Numbered from the stretch's first letter, positions 52,574-62,421 are shown. The stretch: DNA of 64,000 bases from Flavobacteriales bacterium (GCA_020635715.1 JACJZG010000004.1:124001-188000), one strand, 5' to 3'. Notes: generated by a model from the letters alone, not told the origin. Made by a program: numbers and translations.

Positions 52574-54040
52574 GTGCGCACCCATCTGCTCCGCCTCGCT
52601 GGACCCCTGATCGCCGTCGTGGTCTATGGGCTCCTCGGTCACCTTGGCCATGCCCCGGCGGCAATGGCCGGTATCGTGGCCTGGATGGCCGTGTGGTGGA
52701 TCAGTGAGGCGGTCCCGCTGGCGGTCACCTCGCTGCTGCCCCTGGTCCTCTTCCCGCTGTTGGGCATCGACAGCATGGCGGGCACGGCGGTCAACTATGG
52801 CAAGGAGATCATATACCTCTTCCTCGGCGGCTTCCTGCTGGCGCTCGCATTGGAACGCGCACAGCTCCATCGCCGCATCGCCCTGCGCATCGTGTCGCGC
52901 ATCGGGGGCACCGGCCCACGGCTGATCGCTGGCATGATGTTGGCCAGTGCCCTGCTGAGCATGTGGATGAACAGCACGAGCTGTGTGCTGGTGATGCTGC
53001 CCATCGCACTCAGCCTGCTCGATGGCGATGGCGATCCCGCATTGCGCAAGCGCCTCACTGTGCCCTTGCTTTTGGCCGTTTCCTATGGCGCGACCATCGG
53101 AGGCATGAGCACCCCGGTGGGCACTCCACCGAACCTCGTCTTCCTGGAGATCTGGCGCGACCGCTACCCGGATCGGGCCGCCATCGGCTTCGGGCAATGG
53201 ATGTCCTTCGGCGTCCCGCTCATGGTGGTCTACCTGGGCATCGCCTGGCTTCTGCTCACGAAGTGGATGTTCAAGGTGCCCACGGACCAGCTGAGCCCGC
53301 CAGCCGAGGTGCGGGAACGCCTGCGCGCGTTGGGACGCGTATCCTATGCCGAACGGGTCGCGGGCCTGGTCTTCATCATCGTCGCGCTCCTCTGGGTCAC
53401 GGGGGACGACCTCGCGCTGGGCGATGCGCTCACCTTCCATGGCTGGCGCACAAGGCTTGGGCTGGAAGCCTTCTCCGACGGAGCCGTCGCCATCATGGGT
53501 GCGCTCGTCCTCTTCATCATCCCCATCCCACGCGCACCGGACGGCGCCAACGACCAGAAGCCACCGCACGCCCTGCTGGACTGGCGCTATGCCGAGGCGC
53601 ATGTGCCCTGGGGCATCCTCCTGCTCTTCGGTGGTGGTTTCGCGCTGGCCAGCGGGATCGACAAGTCGGGTCTGGCGGTGGAGATGGTGGCCGCCATGGA
53701 ACGATTGAGGGGTCTGGCTCCTCCGGTATTGATCGGTGCGGTGAGCGGCATCGTTTGCCTGCTGAGCGAGTTGGGGAGCAACACCGCCACGGCCAGCCTC
53801 ACGCTGCCCATCCTGGCCGAGAGCGCCGAGGCCTGGGGCATCGACCCGCAGGCGCTGCTGGTGCCCGCCACGCTGGCCGCCACCCTGGGTTTCGCCCTCC
53901 CCGTGGCCTCGCCCATGCAGGCCATTGTGTTCGGCAGTGGTCGCATCTCCGTTAGGGAGATGGTGAGGGCCGGCATCTGGCTCGACCTGGTCGGGGTGCT
54001 CCTGCTGTCTGTCCTATTCGGCTGGATATTAGGTGGTTAG
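52574..54040 (+). CDS. DASS/SLC13-family sodium-coupled anion transporter
   Basis: 488 residues from a GTG start, with about 11-12 membrane helices. Family signatures: WWISEAVPLAVTSLLPLVLF, NSTSCVLVMLPIAL, GGMSTPVGTPPNLVFL and the second SNT motif in SELGSNTATASLTLPI. The two Ser-Asn/Asn-Ser-Thr loops bind sodium and the substrate carboxylate. Likely substrates are C4-dicarboxylates, citrate or sulfate, which cannot be separated by sequence here. It ends 107 bp before the AIPR gene. Confidence 0.93.
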   Translation: MRTHLLRLAGPLIAVVVYGLLGHLGHAPAAMAGIVAWMAVWWISEAVPLAVTSLLPLVLFPLLGIDSMAGTAVNYGKEIIYLFLGGFLLALALERAQLHRRIALRIVSRIGGTGPRLIAGMMLASALLSMWMNSTSCVLVMLPIALSLLDGDGDPALRKRLTVPLLLAVSYGATIGGMSTPVGTPPNLVFLEIWRDRYPDRAAIGFGQWMSFGVPLMVVYLGIAWLLLTKWMFKVPTDQLSPPAEVRERLRALGRVSYAERVAGLVFIIVALLWVTGDDLALGDALTFHGWRTRLGLEAFSDGAVAIMGALVLFIIPIPRAPDGANDQKPPHALLDWRYAEAHVPWGILLLFGGGFALASGIDKSGLAVEMVAAMERLRGLAPPVLIGAVSGIVCLLSELGSNTATASLTLPILAESAEAWGIDPQALLVPATLAATLGFALPVASPMQAIVFGSGRISVREMVRAGIWLDLVGVLLLSVLFGWILGG

Positions 54041-54147
54041 TGCGCTTGCGAGCGCGGGCTGGTGCTTCAGGGCCGAAAGCACATCTCCACGAGAGAATTT
54101 GACGGGTCACGGTGGAAACATGCCGGGTTTTCACAACTTTGGTAGCC

Positions 54148-55920
54148 ATGCGCATCACAGAAGAACAGATCCGGTCCGCCCACAAGGCACTGAAGAACGA
54201 GAACGGAGGAGCCTGGCAGGACTACTTCGGCCTGCTTTTCCTGGAGGAATTCCACAAGGTGCCGCGCGAGCAGGCCTTGCACCAGGTGGCCTTCGGTGGT
54301 GAGGACTACGGCTTCGATGGTTTCCATTTCGACAAGGCGAAGCGCAACCTCTACCTCTTCCAGTTCAAGTGGAGCAACGACCACGAACAGTTCAAGCCGG
54401 GTTTCCGCACGTTGCTGGAACATGGCATGAGCGAGGTGTTCGGCGTGAACAGCGATCACCGCAGCCGCAACGCCATGGTGAACAACCTGAAGGCCGTGCT
54501 GCGCGACAACCGCTCGCGCATCGACCAGGTCAACTTCCACTTCGTCTTCACCGGCGAACCCGAGAAGGCGGAGAACAGCAGCGTGCTCGGCGCCCTGCGC
54601 GAGGACCTCGAGAACCGCAAGCACATGCTGGACGAGTGGTGGGGCAAGGAGATGAGCATGGTGATCGAGTACCGCTCGCTCAGCGGCAAGCGCTCACACT
54701 TCGTGGTGGACAAGACGCACGAGTACCCGCTGAAGCTCTCCGGCTCACTGGCGAAGGACGGTCCGGATGGCCAGCAGATGGTGATCGGCATGGGTCGTCT
54801 GTATGATATCTACAGCATGTTCCGGCAGATGGGTTCGCGCTTCTTCGAGCGCAACATCCGCCACAGCCTGCCCGAGGACGGCTCGGTGAACCGTGTGCTG
54901 CAGAAGGCCTTCCGCGATATCGGCATCGACAAGAAGCTGGATCCCGCGATGTTCGCCTTCAACCACAATGGTGTCACCTTCAGCGCACAGAAGATCGAGG
55001 AGTCGGACAATGGCTATCGCATCACCGAGCCGCGCCTGCTCAACGGAGCGCAGACCATCACCACCATGGCGCGCTTCATCGAGCGCAGCAAGTCACGCGA
55101 TGACATCGAGACCATCAAGGACCGCCTGAAACGGATCGAGGTGATCTGCAAGGTGATCACGCATGCCGATGATCCCTTCATCACCACGGTCACCATCAAC
55201 AACAACCGGCAGAACCCGGTGGACAGCTGGAACCTGCGCGCCAACGACCAGATCCAGCTGGAGCTGAGCGACCACTTCCGCACCAAGCTCGGCATCTACT
55301 ACGAGCGCCAGCAAAGTGCCTTCGAGGGCCTCACCGAGGAGGAGCGCGATGAGCAGGGCATCACCGACGACAAGGCGATCCAGATGCTGAAGCTGGCGCA
55401 GACCTTCTTGGCCTCGGAGGGCGAGCTGGTCGTGATGCGTTCCATGCGCAAGGCCTTCGAGGAGGACAAGCAGTACGAGGCCATCTTCCACACGCGTCGC
55501 TTGGAGGTGGATCCGCGCTATGTGGTGCTCTGCTACAAGGTGCAGTTCCGCCTGCCGCTGCTCACACGCAGCATCCTGGAGCGCGGCGAGAACAAGTACA
55601 GCTTCGTGGGCCGCGGTCGCCACCTGTTGTGGGCGCTCATGTGCCAGGCCATCCTCAATGACAAGGACCTGCACAAGATGGCCGAGCGTTACGGACAGGA
55701 CCTCGCCATCAGCGCCAACTACATGCAGTACATCAGCGGCCTCGCCACGGGAGCCTGCCGTGCGTTGCTGAGCGAGCTCGTGGAACAGGAGGCCAACGCC
55801 GAAGCGGTGAAGAACAACGAGTTCAACTTCCTGCGGAGCAAACAGTCGTTCGACTTCTGCATGGAGGTGGCGGCACGCAAGTACGGCTGGGAGAAGCGGA
55901 AGTTATCGGGGCATTGGTAG
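54148..55920 (+). CDS. AIPR family anti-phage protein
   Basis: 590 residues from the ATG at 54148; the frame extends 12 codons upstream. The N-terminal part has a PD-(D/E)XK-like nuclease pattern: GGEDYGFDGFHFD, then LYLFQFKW. The centre carries AIPR signatures: MFAFNHNGVTF, RLLNGAQTITTM, TVTINNNRQNPVDSWNLRAN. Related proteins were named for abortive infection phage resistance. It stands alone, without methylase or other defence partners, between a transporter and a DUF418 gene. Toxic nucleic acid cleavage on infection is the likely mode, by analogy. Confidence 0.88.
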   Translation: MRITEEQIRSAHKALKNENGGAWQDYFGLLFLEEFHKVPREQALHQVAFGGEDYGFDGFHFDKAKRNLYLFQFKWSNDHEQFKPGFRTLLEHGMSEVFGVNSDHRSRNAMVNNLKAVLRDNRSRIDQVNFHFVFTGEPEKAENSSVLGALREDLENRKHMLDEWWGKEMSMVIEYRSLSGKRSHFVVDKTHEYPLKLSGSLAKDGPDGQQMVIGMGRLYDIYSMFRQMGSRFFERNIRHSLPEDGSVNRVLQKAFRDIGIDKKLDPAMFAFNHNGVTFSAQKIEESDNGYRITEPRLLNGAQTITTMARFIERSKSRDDIETIKDRLKRIEVICKVITHADDPFITTVTINNNRQNPVDSWNLRANDQIQLELSDHFRTKLGIYYERQQSAFEGLTEEERDEQGITDDKAIQMLKLAQTFLASEGELVVMRSMRKAFEEDKQYEAIFHTRRLEVDPRYVVLCYKVQFRLPLLTRSILERGENKYSFVGRGRHLLWALMCQAILNDKDLHKMAERYGQDLAISANYMQYISGLATGACRALLSELVEQEANAEAVKNNEFNFLRSKQSFDFCMEVAARKYGWEKRKLSGHW

Positions 55921-55964
55921 GCGATGCGGTGGATCCTGCTCATCGTTGATCCGGGGACCTGCTG

Positions 55965-57188
55965 ATGGTCGGTGCATCCTCCGCTGCCACACCTGGTATC
56001 CACCGCACCGAGCTGCTCGACGCCCTGCGTGGCTTCGCCCTCTTTGGTGTGGTATGGAGCAACTACGCGGTCCTGTCGTACTGGCTCTTCATGCCGCATG
56101 ATGCGCAGGCCGCGTTGAACGGTTCTTTCCTGGATGCGCCGCTCGAGGCCTTCCACACCGTCCTCATCGATGGGAAGTTCTACTCGATCTTCTCGATGCT
56201 ATTCGGCATCGGCTTCGGATTCTTCCTGGGCAAAGGGAGCGATGGTCTATGGCGCTTCTACCGACGCATGTTCATCCTGCTCGTCATCGGCTGGATCCAC
56301 CTGCGCTACCTCTGGGCCGGCGACATCCTCTTCCTGTATGCGCTGCTGGGCCTGGTGCTGCCGCTGTTCCGGAAGCTCGGCGACCGAACCCTGCTCATCA
56401 CGGCCGCCGGATTGATCCTGTCCCCGATCGTGATCGATGCGGCCGTGGTGCTCAGCAATGGATCGTTCGACCCGGTCGGTCCGGTGCTCCGCTGGCACGA
56501 GGCACGTGAGGTGGCGCTCGGGAGCGGTACCATCCCTTCCATGCTCGCTGCCGCGAATGGAGGCTTGATGGAATGGATTGATGCCAATGCGCATATGTGG
56601 TCCTTCCGTTTCCTGCACCTGGTCGAGGGGAATCGTCCGCCCAAGGTGCTCGGCCTCTTCCTGATCGGGCTATGGGTCGCGCGGCGCAGGCTCTTCGTCG
56701 ATGTGGCGGCACATGCACACCTGTTCAAGCGGCTGTGCGTCGTCGGCCTGCTCATCGGCCTGCCCAGCTCGGTGCTGATGTGGTGGGCCGAAGGGCATGT
56801 GGGCCATCCACCGGAGCCGGCATCACTGCTTCGCGCGGCGAGCTATGCCTTCGGTGTTGTGCCGCTGGCCATCGCCATCGCCTCCGGTTTCGCACTGCTT
56901 TGGATCAATGAGGGTTGGAGGGAAAGCTTGGTCGTGCTCGCACCCATGGGTCGCATGGCATTGACGAACTACCTCATGCAGACCATCATCGCGCTCACCT
57001 TGTTCACGGGAGTTGGCCTGGGCTGGGGCACACGCGTGAGCGCCTGGCAGTTCGAAGCGCTGGCACTGGCGGTCTTCGTGGTGGAGGTCCTGTGGAGCCG
57101 CTGGTGGCTGGCACACTTCCACTACGGCCCCTTCGAATGGGCTTGGCGCTCGCTCACCTATGGGAAGGTGATGGCGATGCGGAAGTGA
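55965..57188 (+). CDS. DUF418 membrane protein (YeiB-like)
   Basis: 407 residues with about ten membrane helices. The start LLDALRGFALFGVVWSNYAV and KFYSIFSMLFGIGFGFFL are the DUF418/HGSNAT-like N-terminal signature. The C-terminal half holds APMGRMALTNYLMQTIIALT and FHYGPFEWAWRSLTYG, which define DUF418. Probably related to acyltransferase-like membrane proteins; substrate unknown. It ends at the base before the end of the convergent DinB-like gene. Confidence 0.92.
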   Translation: MVGASSAATPGIHRTELLDALRGFALFGVVWSNYAVLSYWLFMPHDAQAALNGSFLDAPLEAFHTVLIDGKFYSIFSMLFGIGFGFFLGKGSDGLWRFYRRMFILLVIGWIHLRYLWAGDILFLYALLGLVLPLFRKLGDRTLLITAAGLILSPIVIDAAVVLSNGSFDPVGPVLRWHEAREVALGSGTIPSMLAAANGGLMEWIDANAHMWSFRFLHLVEGNRPPKVLGLFLIGLWVARRRLFVDVAAHAHLFKRLCVVGLLIGLPSSVLMWWAEGHVGHPPEPASLLRAASYAFGVVPLAIAIASGFALLWINEGWRESLVVLAPMGRMALTNYLMQTIIALTLFTGVGLGWGTRVSAWQFEALALAVFVVEVLWSRWWLAHFHYGPFEWAWRSLTYGKVMAMRK

Positions 57189-57710
57189 TCAGGAATGATC
57201 GCGCACGACAAGCGCCTCGTGGTGCTCCACGTGGTGGATCGTGAAGAACAGCATTTCCCGCAAGGTGACTTTACCAAGCAAGGGGTGGGGTAGGAGATGG
57301 CGATCCAGGTCGGCTTCACTCCACCTGCTCGTCCGTCGGCCGAGTCGGTCCACCAAGCGCAGCAACGCAGCGGACAGGCTCTCCATCTCCTTCACGGATA
57401 CACGCGGTGGCACGAAGGTGCTTGGCGCGCGGCCACCTGCTGAGAGCTTCTCCTGGTAGCGTTGCACCAAGCCTTCGTACGTGCGGGGAGCTCTGTTCGG
57501 CGCGCCGAAACGCCAGCGGAGGAACCAACGGGGCAGCATCATGGCCATGGCCACCGGACGAACGCTCATCTCGATGTGTGCCACATGTTGCAGCGGTGAC
57601 CATTTCCCGTTCGGAGTGCGCTCCAGCTGTTCCACCGGTAGTGCTTGGATCCGATCGATGAAGGCACGGTGATGGTAATGCAGCTCCCTCTTGATCGCGG
57701 GAATATCCAT
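57189..57710 (-). CDS. DinB-family protein
   Basis: 173 residues, a four-helix bundle of the DinB_2 type. The three metal-ligand histidines are plausible: GKWSPLQHVAHIE near residue 42, and FFTIHHVEHHEALV at the end. Such proteins bind zinc or nickel and include thiol-dependent transferases, but most are uncharacterised. It is followed upstream on the minus strand by the RidA-family gene, 29 bp away. Confidence 0.9.
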   Translation of the reverse strand: MDIPAIKRELHYHHRAFIDRIQALPVEQLERTPNGKWSPLQHVAHIEMSVRPVAMAMMLPRWFLRWRFGAPNRAPRTYEGLVQRYQEKLSAGGRAPSTFVPPRVSVKEMESLSAALLRLVDRLGRRTSRWSEADLDRHLLPHPLLGKVTLREMLFFTIHHVEHHEALVVRDHS

Positions 57711-57739
57711 AGGCTATCGGATGTCTGTAGGCCTCTCTC

Positions 57740-58150
57740 TCACACCGTCGCCACCACCTTCAGCTCGATGGCGATCGGCGTGGGCAGGCAGTTGATCTCG
57801 AGCGTCGTGCGGCACGGCGGGTCCTTCTCGAAGTACTCCTTCCACAAGCGGTTATATGTGGGGAAGTCGTCCTTCATGTTCGTGAGGTACACCGTCACGT
57901 CCACGATCTTCTCCCATGAGGACCCGCTGTCCTCCAGGATCCACTTCACGTTCTGGAACACACTGCGCACCTGCGTCTCGATGTCGTAGCTCACGATGTT
58001 CCCCGCATCATCCAACTCCACGCCGGGGATCTTCTTCGTGCCGCGTTCACGCGGGCCCACGCCGCTCAGGAAGAGCAGATCGCCCACACGCCGGGCATGG
58101 GGATAGTGGCCTACGGGTTCGGGGGCTTTGTTGCTGCTGATGCCGCTCAT
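57740..58150 (-). CDS. RidA-family deaminase, 2-aminomuconate deaminase-like
   Basis: 136 residues from the ATG at 58150; the long frame upstream overlaps the divergent gene. RidA fold: LLFLSGVGPRERGTKKIPGV, DIETQVRSVFQNVKWILED, VDVTVYLTNMKDDFPTYNRL, PCRTTLEINCLPTPIAIELK. The key Arg (PPCRTT) and the following Glu-binding region are present. The EPVGHYPHARRVG start and the IPGV insertion recall 2-aminomuconate deaminases of the kynurenine pathway rather than generic RidA. No other pathway gene is nearby. Confidence 0.88.
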   Translation of the reverse strand: MSGISSNKAPEPVGHYPHARRVGDLLFLSGVGPRERGTKKIPGVELDDAGNIVSYDIETQVRSVFQNVKWILEDSGSSWEKIVDVTVYLTNMKDDFPTYNRLWKEYFEKDPPCRTTLEINCLPTPIAIELKVVATV

Positions 58151-58220
58151 GTGGACAAAGGTGCGAAAGCCGCGCACGTCACGGTTGCCGAAAGCGCGAA
58201 CTTCACGCGATCGATACCGG

Positions 58221-59324
58221 ATGCTCGGCCGCCTTCTTTTCGCCATGGCCTGTGCGCCGCTGATGATGCAGGCGCAAACGCTCACGCCCGTGCTGCTCAC
58301 CGAGCTGCCTTTGGCGCAGCAGGAGGTGAGTGGTATCCTTTGTGTGGACGGTATGACCTGGATATGCCTGGACAGCGGCAACCCGAACAGGCTCTATCAG
58401 GTCGATACGGTCAGCGGCGATGTGCTCCGCGAACTGGAGCTGACCAACGCCTCCAACGTGGATTGGGAGGAATTGACGACCGACGGGGAATGGGTGTATG
58501 TGGGCGACTTCGGGAACAACGCCGGTGCGCGCACCGACCTGCGGGTGTACCGCTTTCCGCTGGAGGCGCTTTCCGGCGCGAGCGACGTGGTGGAGGTGGA
58601 TACCATCCGTTTCCTTTATGCGGACCAGAGCGACTTCACCCCGGTGTACGACGGCACGAACTGGGATGCGGAGGCCTTCCTCGCCTTCGACGATTCGCTC
58701 TTTCTCTTCACGAAGAACTGGGTGGATGAACGCACGCATCTGTATGTGATCCCGGCCTTGCCCGGTGATCGAGTGGCGGTGCGCCGCGATGAGTTCGATA
58801 CGCAGGGCCTGGTCACTGGTGCGGCTCGGGATGCGCAGGGCGACATCGTGCTTCTCGGCCATTCAAGGGAGGGCACCGAGCCATTCGTCTGGACCATGCG
58901 ATCCCCCACCGGTCACGCGCTCTTCAGTGGGACCAACACCCGCCATCCGATCGCATTGAGCCCACTGCAGGCAGAGGCGATAGGCTTCCTGGCGCATGGC
59001 CGTTCGATCATAGGCAATGAACGAACACTGGAGCAGGAACAAGCGCTTTGGACCGTGACACTTCCCGTCGGTATCCGGAATACGGAGGCCGCAAGCAAGG
59101 CAGTGCGTGTCTATCCGGTCCCCGCCGACAGGCAGGTCCATGTGGAGGGTGCGGATCCGGGTCGACCTGCCCGCGTGCTCGAGTTGAACGGGACCTATCT
59201 CGGTACGGTGACCGTGGGTGCGGAAGGAATGATCGACCTTCCTCCGCTTGTGCCCGGGGAATACGTGCTGGATCTGTCCATTCGATCCGAACGCTTCAGG
59301 CTACCCCTGATGATCTCGCGGTGA
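58221..59324 (+). CDS. Exported propeller-like protein with T9SS-like tail
   Basis: 367 residues from the ATG at 58221 (signal peptide LLFAMACAPLMMQAQ). The middle reads like a six-bladed propeller (VSGILCVDGMTWICLDSGNP, NVDWEELTTDGEWVYVGDFG, DWDAEAFLAF-type strands, DTQGLVTGAARD), resembling SMP-30 or esterase-like phytase propellers. The C-terminal 75 residues look like a sorting tail (VRVYPVPADRQVHVEG, GEYVLDLSIRSE). Divergent from the RidA gene by 70 bp, and 63 bp before the export operon. Confidence 0.8.
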   Translation: MLGRLLFAMACAPLMMQAQTLTPVLLTELPLAQQEVSGILCVDGMTWICLDSGNPNRLYQVDTVSGDVLRELELTNASNVDWEELTTDGEWVYVGDFGNNAGARTDLRVYRFPLEALSGASDVVEVDTIRFLYADQSDFTPVYDGTNWDAEAFLAFDDSLFLFTKNWVDERTHLYVIPALPGDRVAVRRDEFDTQGLVTGAARDAQGDIVLLGHSREGTEPFVWTMRSPTGHALFSGTNTRHPIALSPLQAEAIGFLAHGRSIIGNERTLEQEQALWTVTLPVGIRNTEAASKAVRVYPVPADRQVHVEGADPGRPARVLELNGTYLGTVTVGAEGMIDLPPLVPGEYVLDLSIRSERFRLPLMISR

Positions 59325-59387
59325 ACGATGTTCGACCGGCTGTCCTCCATCACCTCGGATACCGAACGTACTGACGACCTTCGCACC

Positions 59388-60470
59388 ATGATGCGATCAA
59401 TGCCTTGCATGATCCTTGGCCTTGTGTTGCTGGCTGGTTGTGGCAGCGACAGGGAGAGCACGAGGCCGACCGTAGGCCCGATCACAGAGAGTGTTTACGC
59501 CAGCGGTGTCGTGAAGGCGGCCGGCCAGTACCAGGTCTATCCGGTGGCCACCGGGCAGGTCACGGAGATCCTCGTGCACGAAGGTGATACGGTGAAGGCG
59601 GGTGCCCCGCTGCTCCGGATCGATGATCGGAGCACGAGCGCCTCGGCGCGCAGTGCATCGGCACAGGTACGGCTGTTGGAGCAGAACGCATCGGAGAACG
59701 GTCCGGTGCTGGTGCAGCTGCGGGAATCGTTGGCGCAGGCGCGTGACCGCTATGTGGTGGATAGCGCGAACTACGAACGGCAGAAGGTGCTGTGGTCGCA
59801 GCAGGTTGGCAGCAAGGTCGATCTGGAACAGCGGGAACTCGCCTATCAGACGAGCAAAGCGGCGGTGGTCCGTGCCACGAAGGCGCTCACCGAATCGAGG
59901 GACCGCCTGCGCACCGAGCTGGAGGTGGCCCGCAACAACGCCGCCATCAGTGCTGCAGGGAACAATGACCGCACACCGTCCAGCTTGATCGATGGCATCG
60001 TGTACGACCTGCTGGTGGAACCCGGGGAGCTCGCGTCGCCGCAGCGACCGGTGGCGGTGGTAGGCAGTGCGAACGACCTGTATCTCGAACTTGAAGTGGA
60101 TGAGAAGGACATCGCCCGCATCCAGGTGGGGCAGGAGGTGGCCGTGACCCTCGAGCTCTACGATGAAGCGTTCGACGCGGCGATCACCCGCATCATCCCA
60201 TTGATGGACCCGCGCTCCCGCACCTTCACCGTGGAGGCACGGTTCACGGATCGGCCGCCCCGGCTCTACCCCAACATCACGGCGGAGGCCAGCATCGTAC
60301 TGCAACGGAAGGACCGGGCCGTCACCATTCCCGCGAGTTACCTGGTCGGGGGCTCGCAGGTGCTGGTGGGCGACGAGGAGCGGCGGGAGGTGCGGGTCGG
60401 CCTGCGTGATCTTGAACGCGTGGAGGTCCTCGACGGTATCGACAGCACGACCGTGATCTTCAAGCCATAG
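59388..60470 (+). CDS. Periplasmic adaptor lipoprotein of an ABC export system (HlyD/MacA-like)
   Basis: 360 residues from the ATG at 59388; lipoprotein signal LGLVLLAGCGSD. Lipoyl halves VYPVATGQVTEILVHEGDTV and SLIDGIVYDLLVEPGE enclose a long alpha-helical hairpin (residues about 90-190, rich in Arg/Glu/Ala). Beta-barrel and membrane-proximal domains follow. It lies 2 bp before the permease gene, so it belongs to a MacAB-type tripartite exporter. The outer channel is not encoded nearby. Confidence 0.9.
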   Translation: MMRSMPCMILGLVLLAGCGSDRESTRPTVGPITESVYASGVVKAAGQYQVYPVATGQVTEILVHEGDTVKAGAPLLRIDDRSTSASARSASAQVRLLEQNASENGPVLVQLRESLAQARDRYVVDSANYERQKVLWSQQVGSKVDLEQRELAYQTSKAAVVRATKALTESRDRLRTELEVARNNAAISAAGNNDRTPSSLIDGIVYDLLVEPGELASPQRPVAVVGSANDLYLELEVDEKDIARIQVGQEVAVTLELYDEAFDAAITRIIPLMDPRSRTFTVEARFTDRPPRLYPNITAEASIVLQRKDRAVTIPASYLVGGSQVLVGDEERREVRVGLRDLERVEVLDGIDSTTVIFKP

Positions 60471-60472
60471 GG

Positions 60473-61744
60473 ATGCGGCTGCTCATCAGCATCGCGCTCA
60501 CCATCCTTCGCGCCAAGCTGAAGCAGAGCATCGTGGCCGCCGTTGGCGTGATGTTCAGCATCACCATGTTCGTCACACTGCTCGGATTCATGAACGGCTT
60601 GAACGACCTGCTGGACGGATTGATCCTGAACCGCACGCCGCACATCCGACTGTACAACGAGCTGAAGGCATCCCCTGAACAGCCGATCGCGCGTGAATGG
60701 CAGCAACAGCATGGGGCGGCTGACACTTCCGCACATCACTTCATCCGTTCGGTGAAACCGAAGAGCGAACTGCAGAAGCTGCGGAACGCACTGGGCATCA
60801 TGCGTACCCTGGAGAAGGATCCACGCGTGTTGGATGTGACGCCACGGCTGGTGGCGCAGGTCTTCTTCAATGTGGGCACCACGGACCTCAACGCCCAGAT
60901 CAGCGGCATCGAGGTGGAACAGGAGGTGCGTTACTACATGTTCGCGGACTACCTCGTTCAGGGCGAGGCACGGGATCTGGCCACGGACAACAACGCGGTG
61001 GTGCTTGGCAAGGGTCTGGCGGATATGATGGAGGCGAAGATCGGCGACGTGGTGCAGGTGACCACCGCCACCGGTGACCGTGCGCTCCTGCGGGTGAGCG
61101 GGATCTTCCAGAGCGGGATCGCGGACTATGACAAGGTGCAGTGCTACGCGAGCATCCGCACGGTACAGGAACTGTTGAGCCGGCCGGGCAGCTACCTCAC
61201 GGACATCAACGTCAAGCTGAAGGACATCACCATGGCCCCGGCCATGGCAAGGGAACTGGCGAAGCGTTTCGATGTGGACGCGCTGGACATCGAGACCGCC
61301 AACGCGCAGTTCGAGACCGGCACGAAGGTGCGGAACATCATCAGCTACGCGGTCGGGGTGGTGCTGCTCGTGGTCTCGGGCTTCGGGATCTACAACATCC
61401 TGAACATGCTCATCTACGAGAAGCTGGACTCCATCGCGATCCTCAAGGCAACCGGCTTCAGCGGTGGCGATGTGCGTCGCATCTTCCTCGCGTTGAGCAT
61501 GGTCATCGGTGCGGTGGGGGCGGCCGGTGGACTGCTCTTCGGCTTCGTGATGCAACACATCATCGACAACATCCCCTTCGTCACGCAGGCCCTTCCGACG
61601 GTCCGCACCTTCCCGATCGATTACGATCCCAAGTACTATCTCATCGCGGTCACATTCGCCCTGCTCACCACCTGGATCGCCGGATGGTTCCCGGCGCGCA
61701 AGGCGGCGGAGGTGGACCCGGTGGAGATCATTCGTGGAAAATGA
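60473..61744 (+). CDS. ABC transporter permease (FtsX/LolCE/MacB family)
   Basis: 423 residues: first helix (SIVAAVGVMFSITMFVTLLG), a large MacB_PCD-like periplasmic domain (about 45-280), and three C-terminal helices (IISYAVGVVLLVVSGFGIYN, FLALSMVIGAVGAAGGLLFG, YYLIAVTFALLTTWIAGWF) with the usual EKLDSIAILKATGFSGGDV coupling loop. It ends with FPARKAAEVDPVEIIRGK, a family signature. Its stop overlaps the ATPase start (ATGA at 61741). Confidence 0.93.
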   Translation: MRLLISIALTILRAKLKQSIVAAVGVMFSITMFVTLLGFMNGLNDLLDGLILNRTPHIRLYNELKASPEQPIAREWQQQHGAADTSAHHFIRSVKPKSELQKLRNALGIMRTLEKDPRVLDVTPRLVAQVFFNVGTTDLNAQISGIEVEQEVRYYMFADYLVQGEARDLATDNNAVVLGKGLADMMEAKIGDVVQVTTATGDRALLRVSGIFQSGIADYDKVQCYASIRTVQELLSRPGSYLTDINVKLKDITMAPAMARELAKRFDVDALDIETANAQFETGTKVRNIISYAVGVVLLVVSGFGIYNILNMLIYEKLDSIAILKATGFSGGDVRRIFLALSMVIGAVGAAGGLLFGFVMQHIIDNIPFVTQALPTVRTFPIDYDPKYYLIAVTFALLTTWIAGWFPARKAAEVDPVEIIRGK

Positions 61745-62421
61745 ACAACACCAATGCGCTGGAGGTGGTGAAGGTGAACAAGTCCTTCCATGACCCGGTC
61801 ACCGTACCGGTCCTGAAGGATGTATCGCTTGAGGTCAGGCGCGGCGAGTTCGTCAGTGTGACCGGCAAGAGCGGATGTGGCAAGAGCACCCTGCTGTACA
61901 TCCTGAGCACCATGGATACGGACTATACGGGGGAGGTCCTCATCGATGGGGAGGCCACCGCAGGCGCGGACAAGGGTCGGCTGGCGGAGATCCGGAACGA
62001 GAAGATCGGGTTCGTCTTCCAGTTCCATTACCTGCTCGCGGAGTTCAGTGTGCTGCGGAACGTGATGTTGCCGGGGCTGAAGCTGGGTCGTAAGAGCGCA
62101 GCCGAGGTGGAGGCCGATGCCATGGACCGGCTGCGACAACTGGACATGGCCGACCAGGCGTTGAAGATGGCGAACCAGCTGAGCGGTGGCCAGAAACAGC
62201 GCGTGGCCATCGCCCGTGCGCTCATCAACGATCCGCTCATCATCATGGGCGATGAACCGACCGGCAACCTGGACAAGAAGAACTCGGAGATCGTCTTCGA
62301 TATCTTCGACCGCATCGCTACCGAGCACAAGCGCAGCCTGCTCATCGTCACCCACGATGTCGACTTCGCTTCGCGCACGCATCGCAACATCGAGATGGAG
62401 GACGGACGGGTGGTGAGATGA
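61741..62421 (+). CDS. ABC transporter ATP-binding protein (LolD/MacB type)
   Basis: 226 residues from the ATG at 61741. Walker A GKSGCGKSTLL, Q-loop FQFHYLLAEFSVL, signature LSGGQKQRVAIARAL, Walker B LIIMGDEPTGNLD and switch His in IVTHDVDF. The LolD-like FQFHxLLxEF loop points to a mechanotransmission exporter acting on lipoproteins or periplasmic substrates rather than import. Third gene of the adaptor-permease-ATPase operon. Confidence 0.95.
   Translation: MNNTNALEVVKVNKSFHDPVTVPVLKDVSLEVRRGEFVSVTGKSGCGKSTLLYILSTMDTDYTGEVLIDGEATAGADKGRLAEIRNEKIGFVFQFHYLLAEFSVLRNVMLPGLKLGRKSAAEVEADAMDRLRQLDMADQALKMANQLSGGQKQRVAIARALINDPLIIMGDEPTGNLDKKNSEIVFDIFDRIATEHKRSLLIVTHDVDFASRTHRNIEMEDGRVVR

Noticed and set aside
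51548..53602. 684-codon minus-strand frame
   Set aside because: It covers the TonB receptor, TMEM220-like and transporter genes in antisense and has shadow-frame composition.
61141..61740. In-frame upstream extension of the ATPase gene
   Set aside because: The extension overlaps the permease gene and has shadow composition; the real start is the ATGA overlap at 61741.
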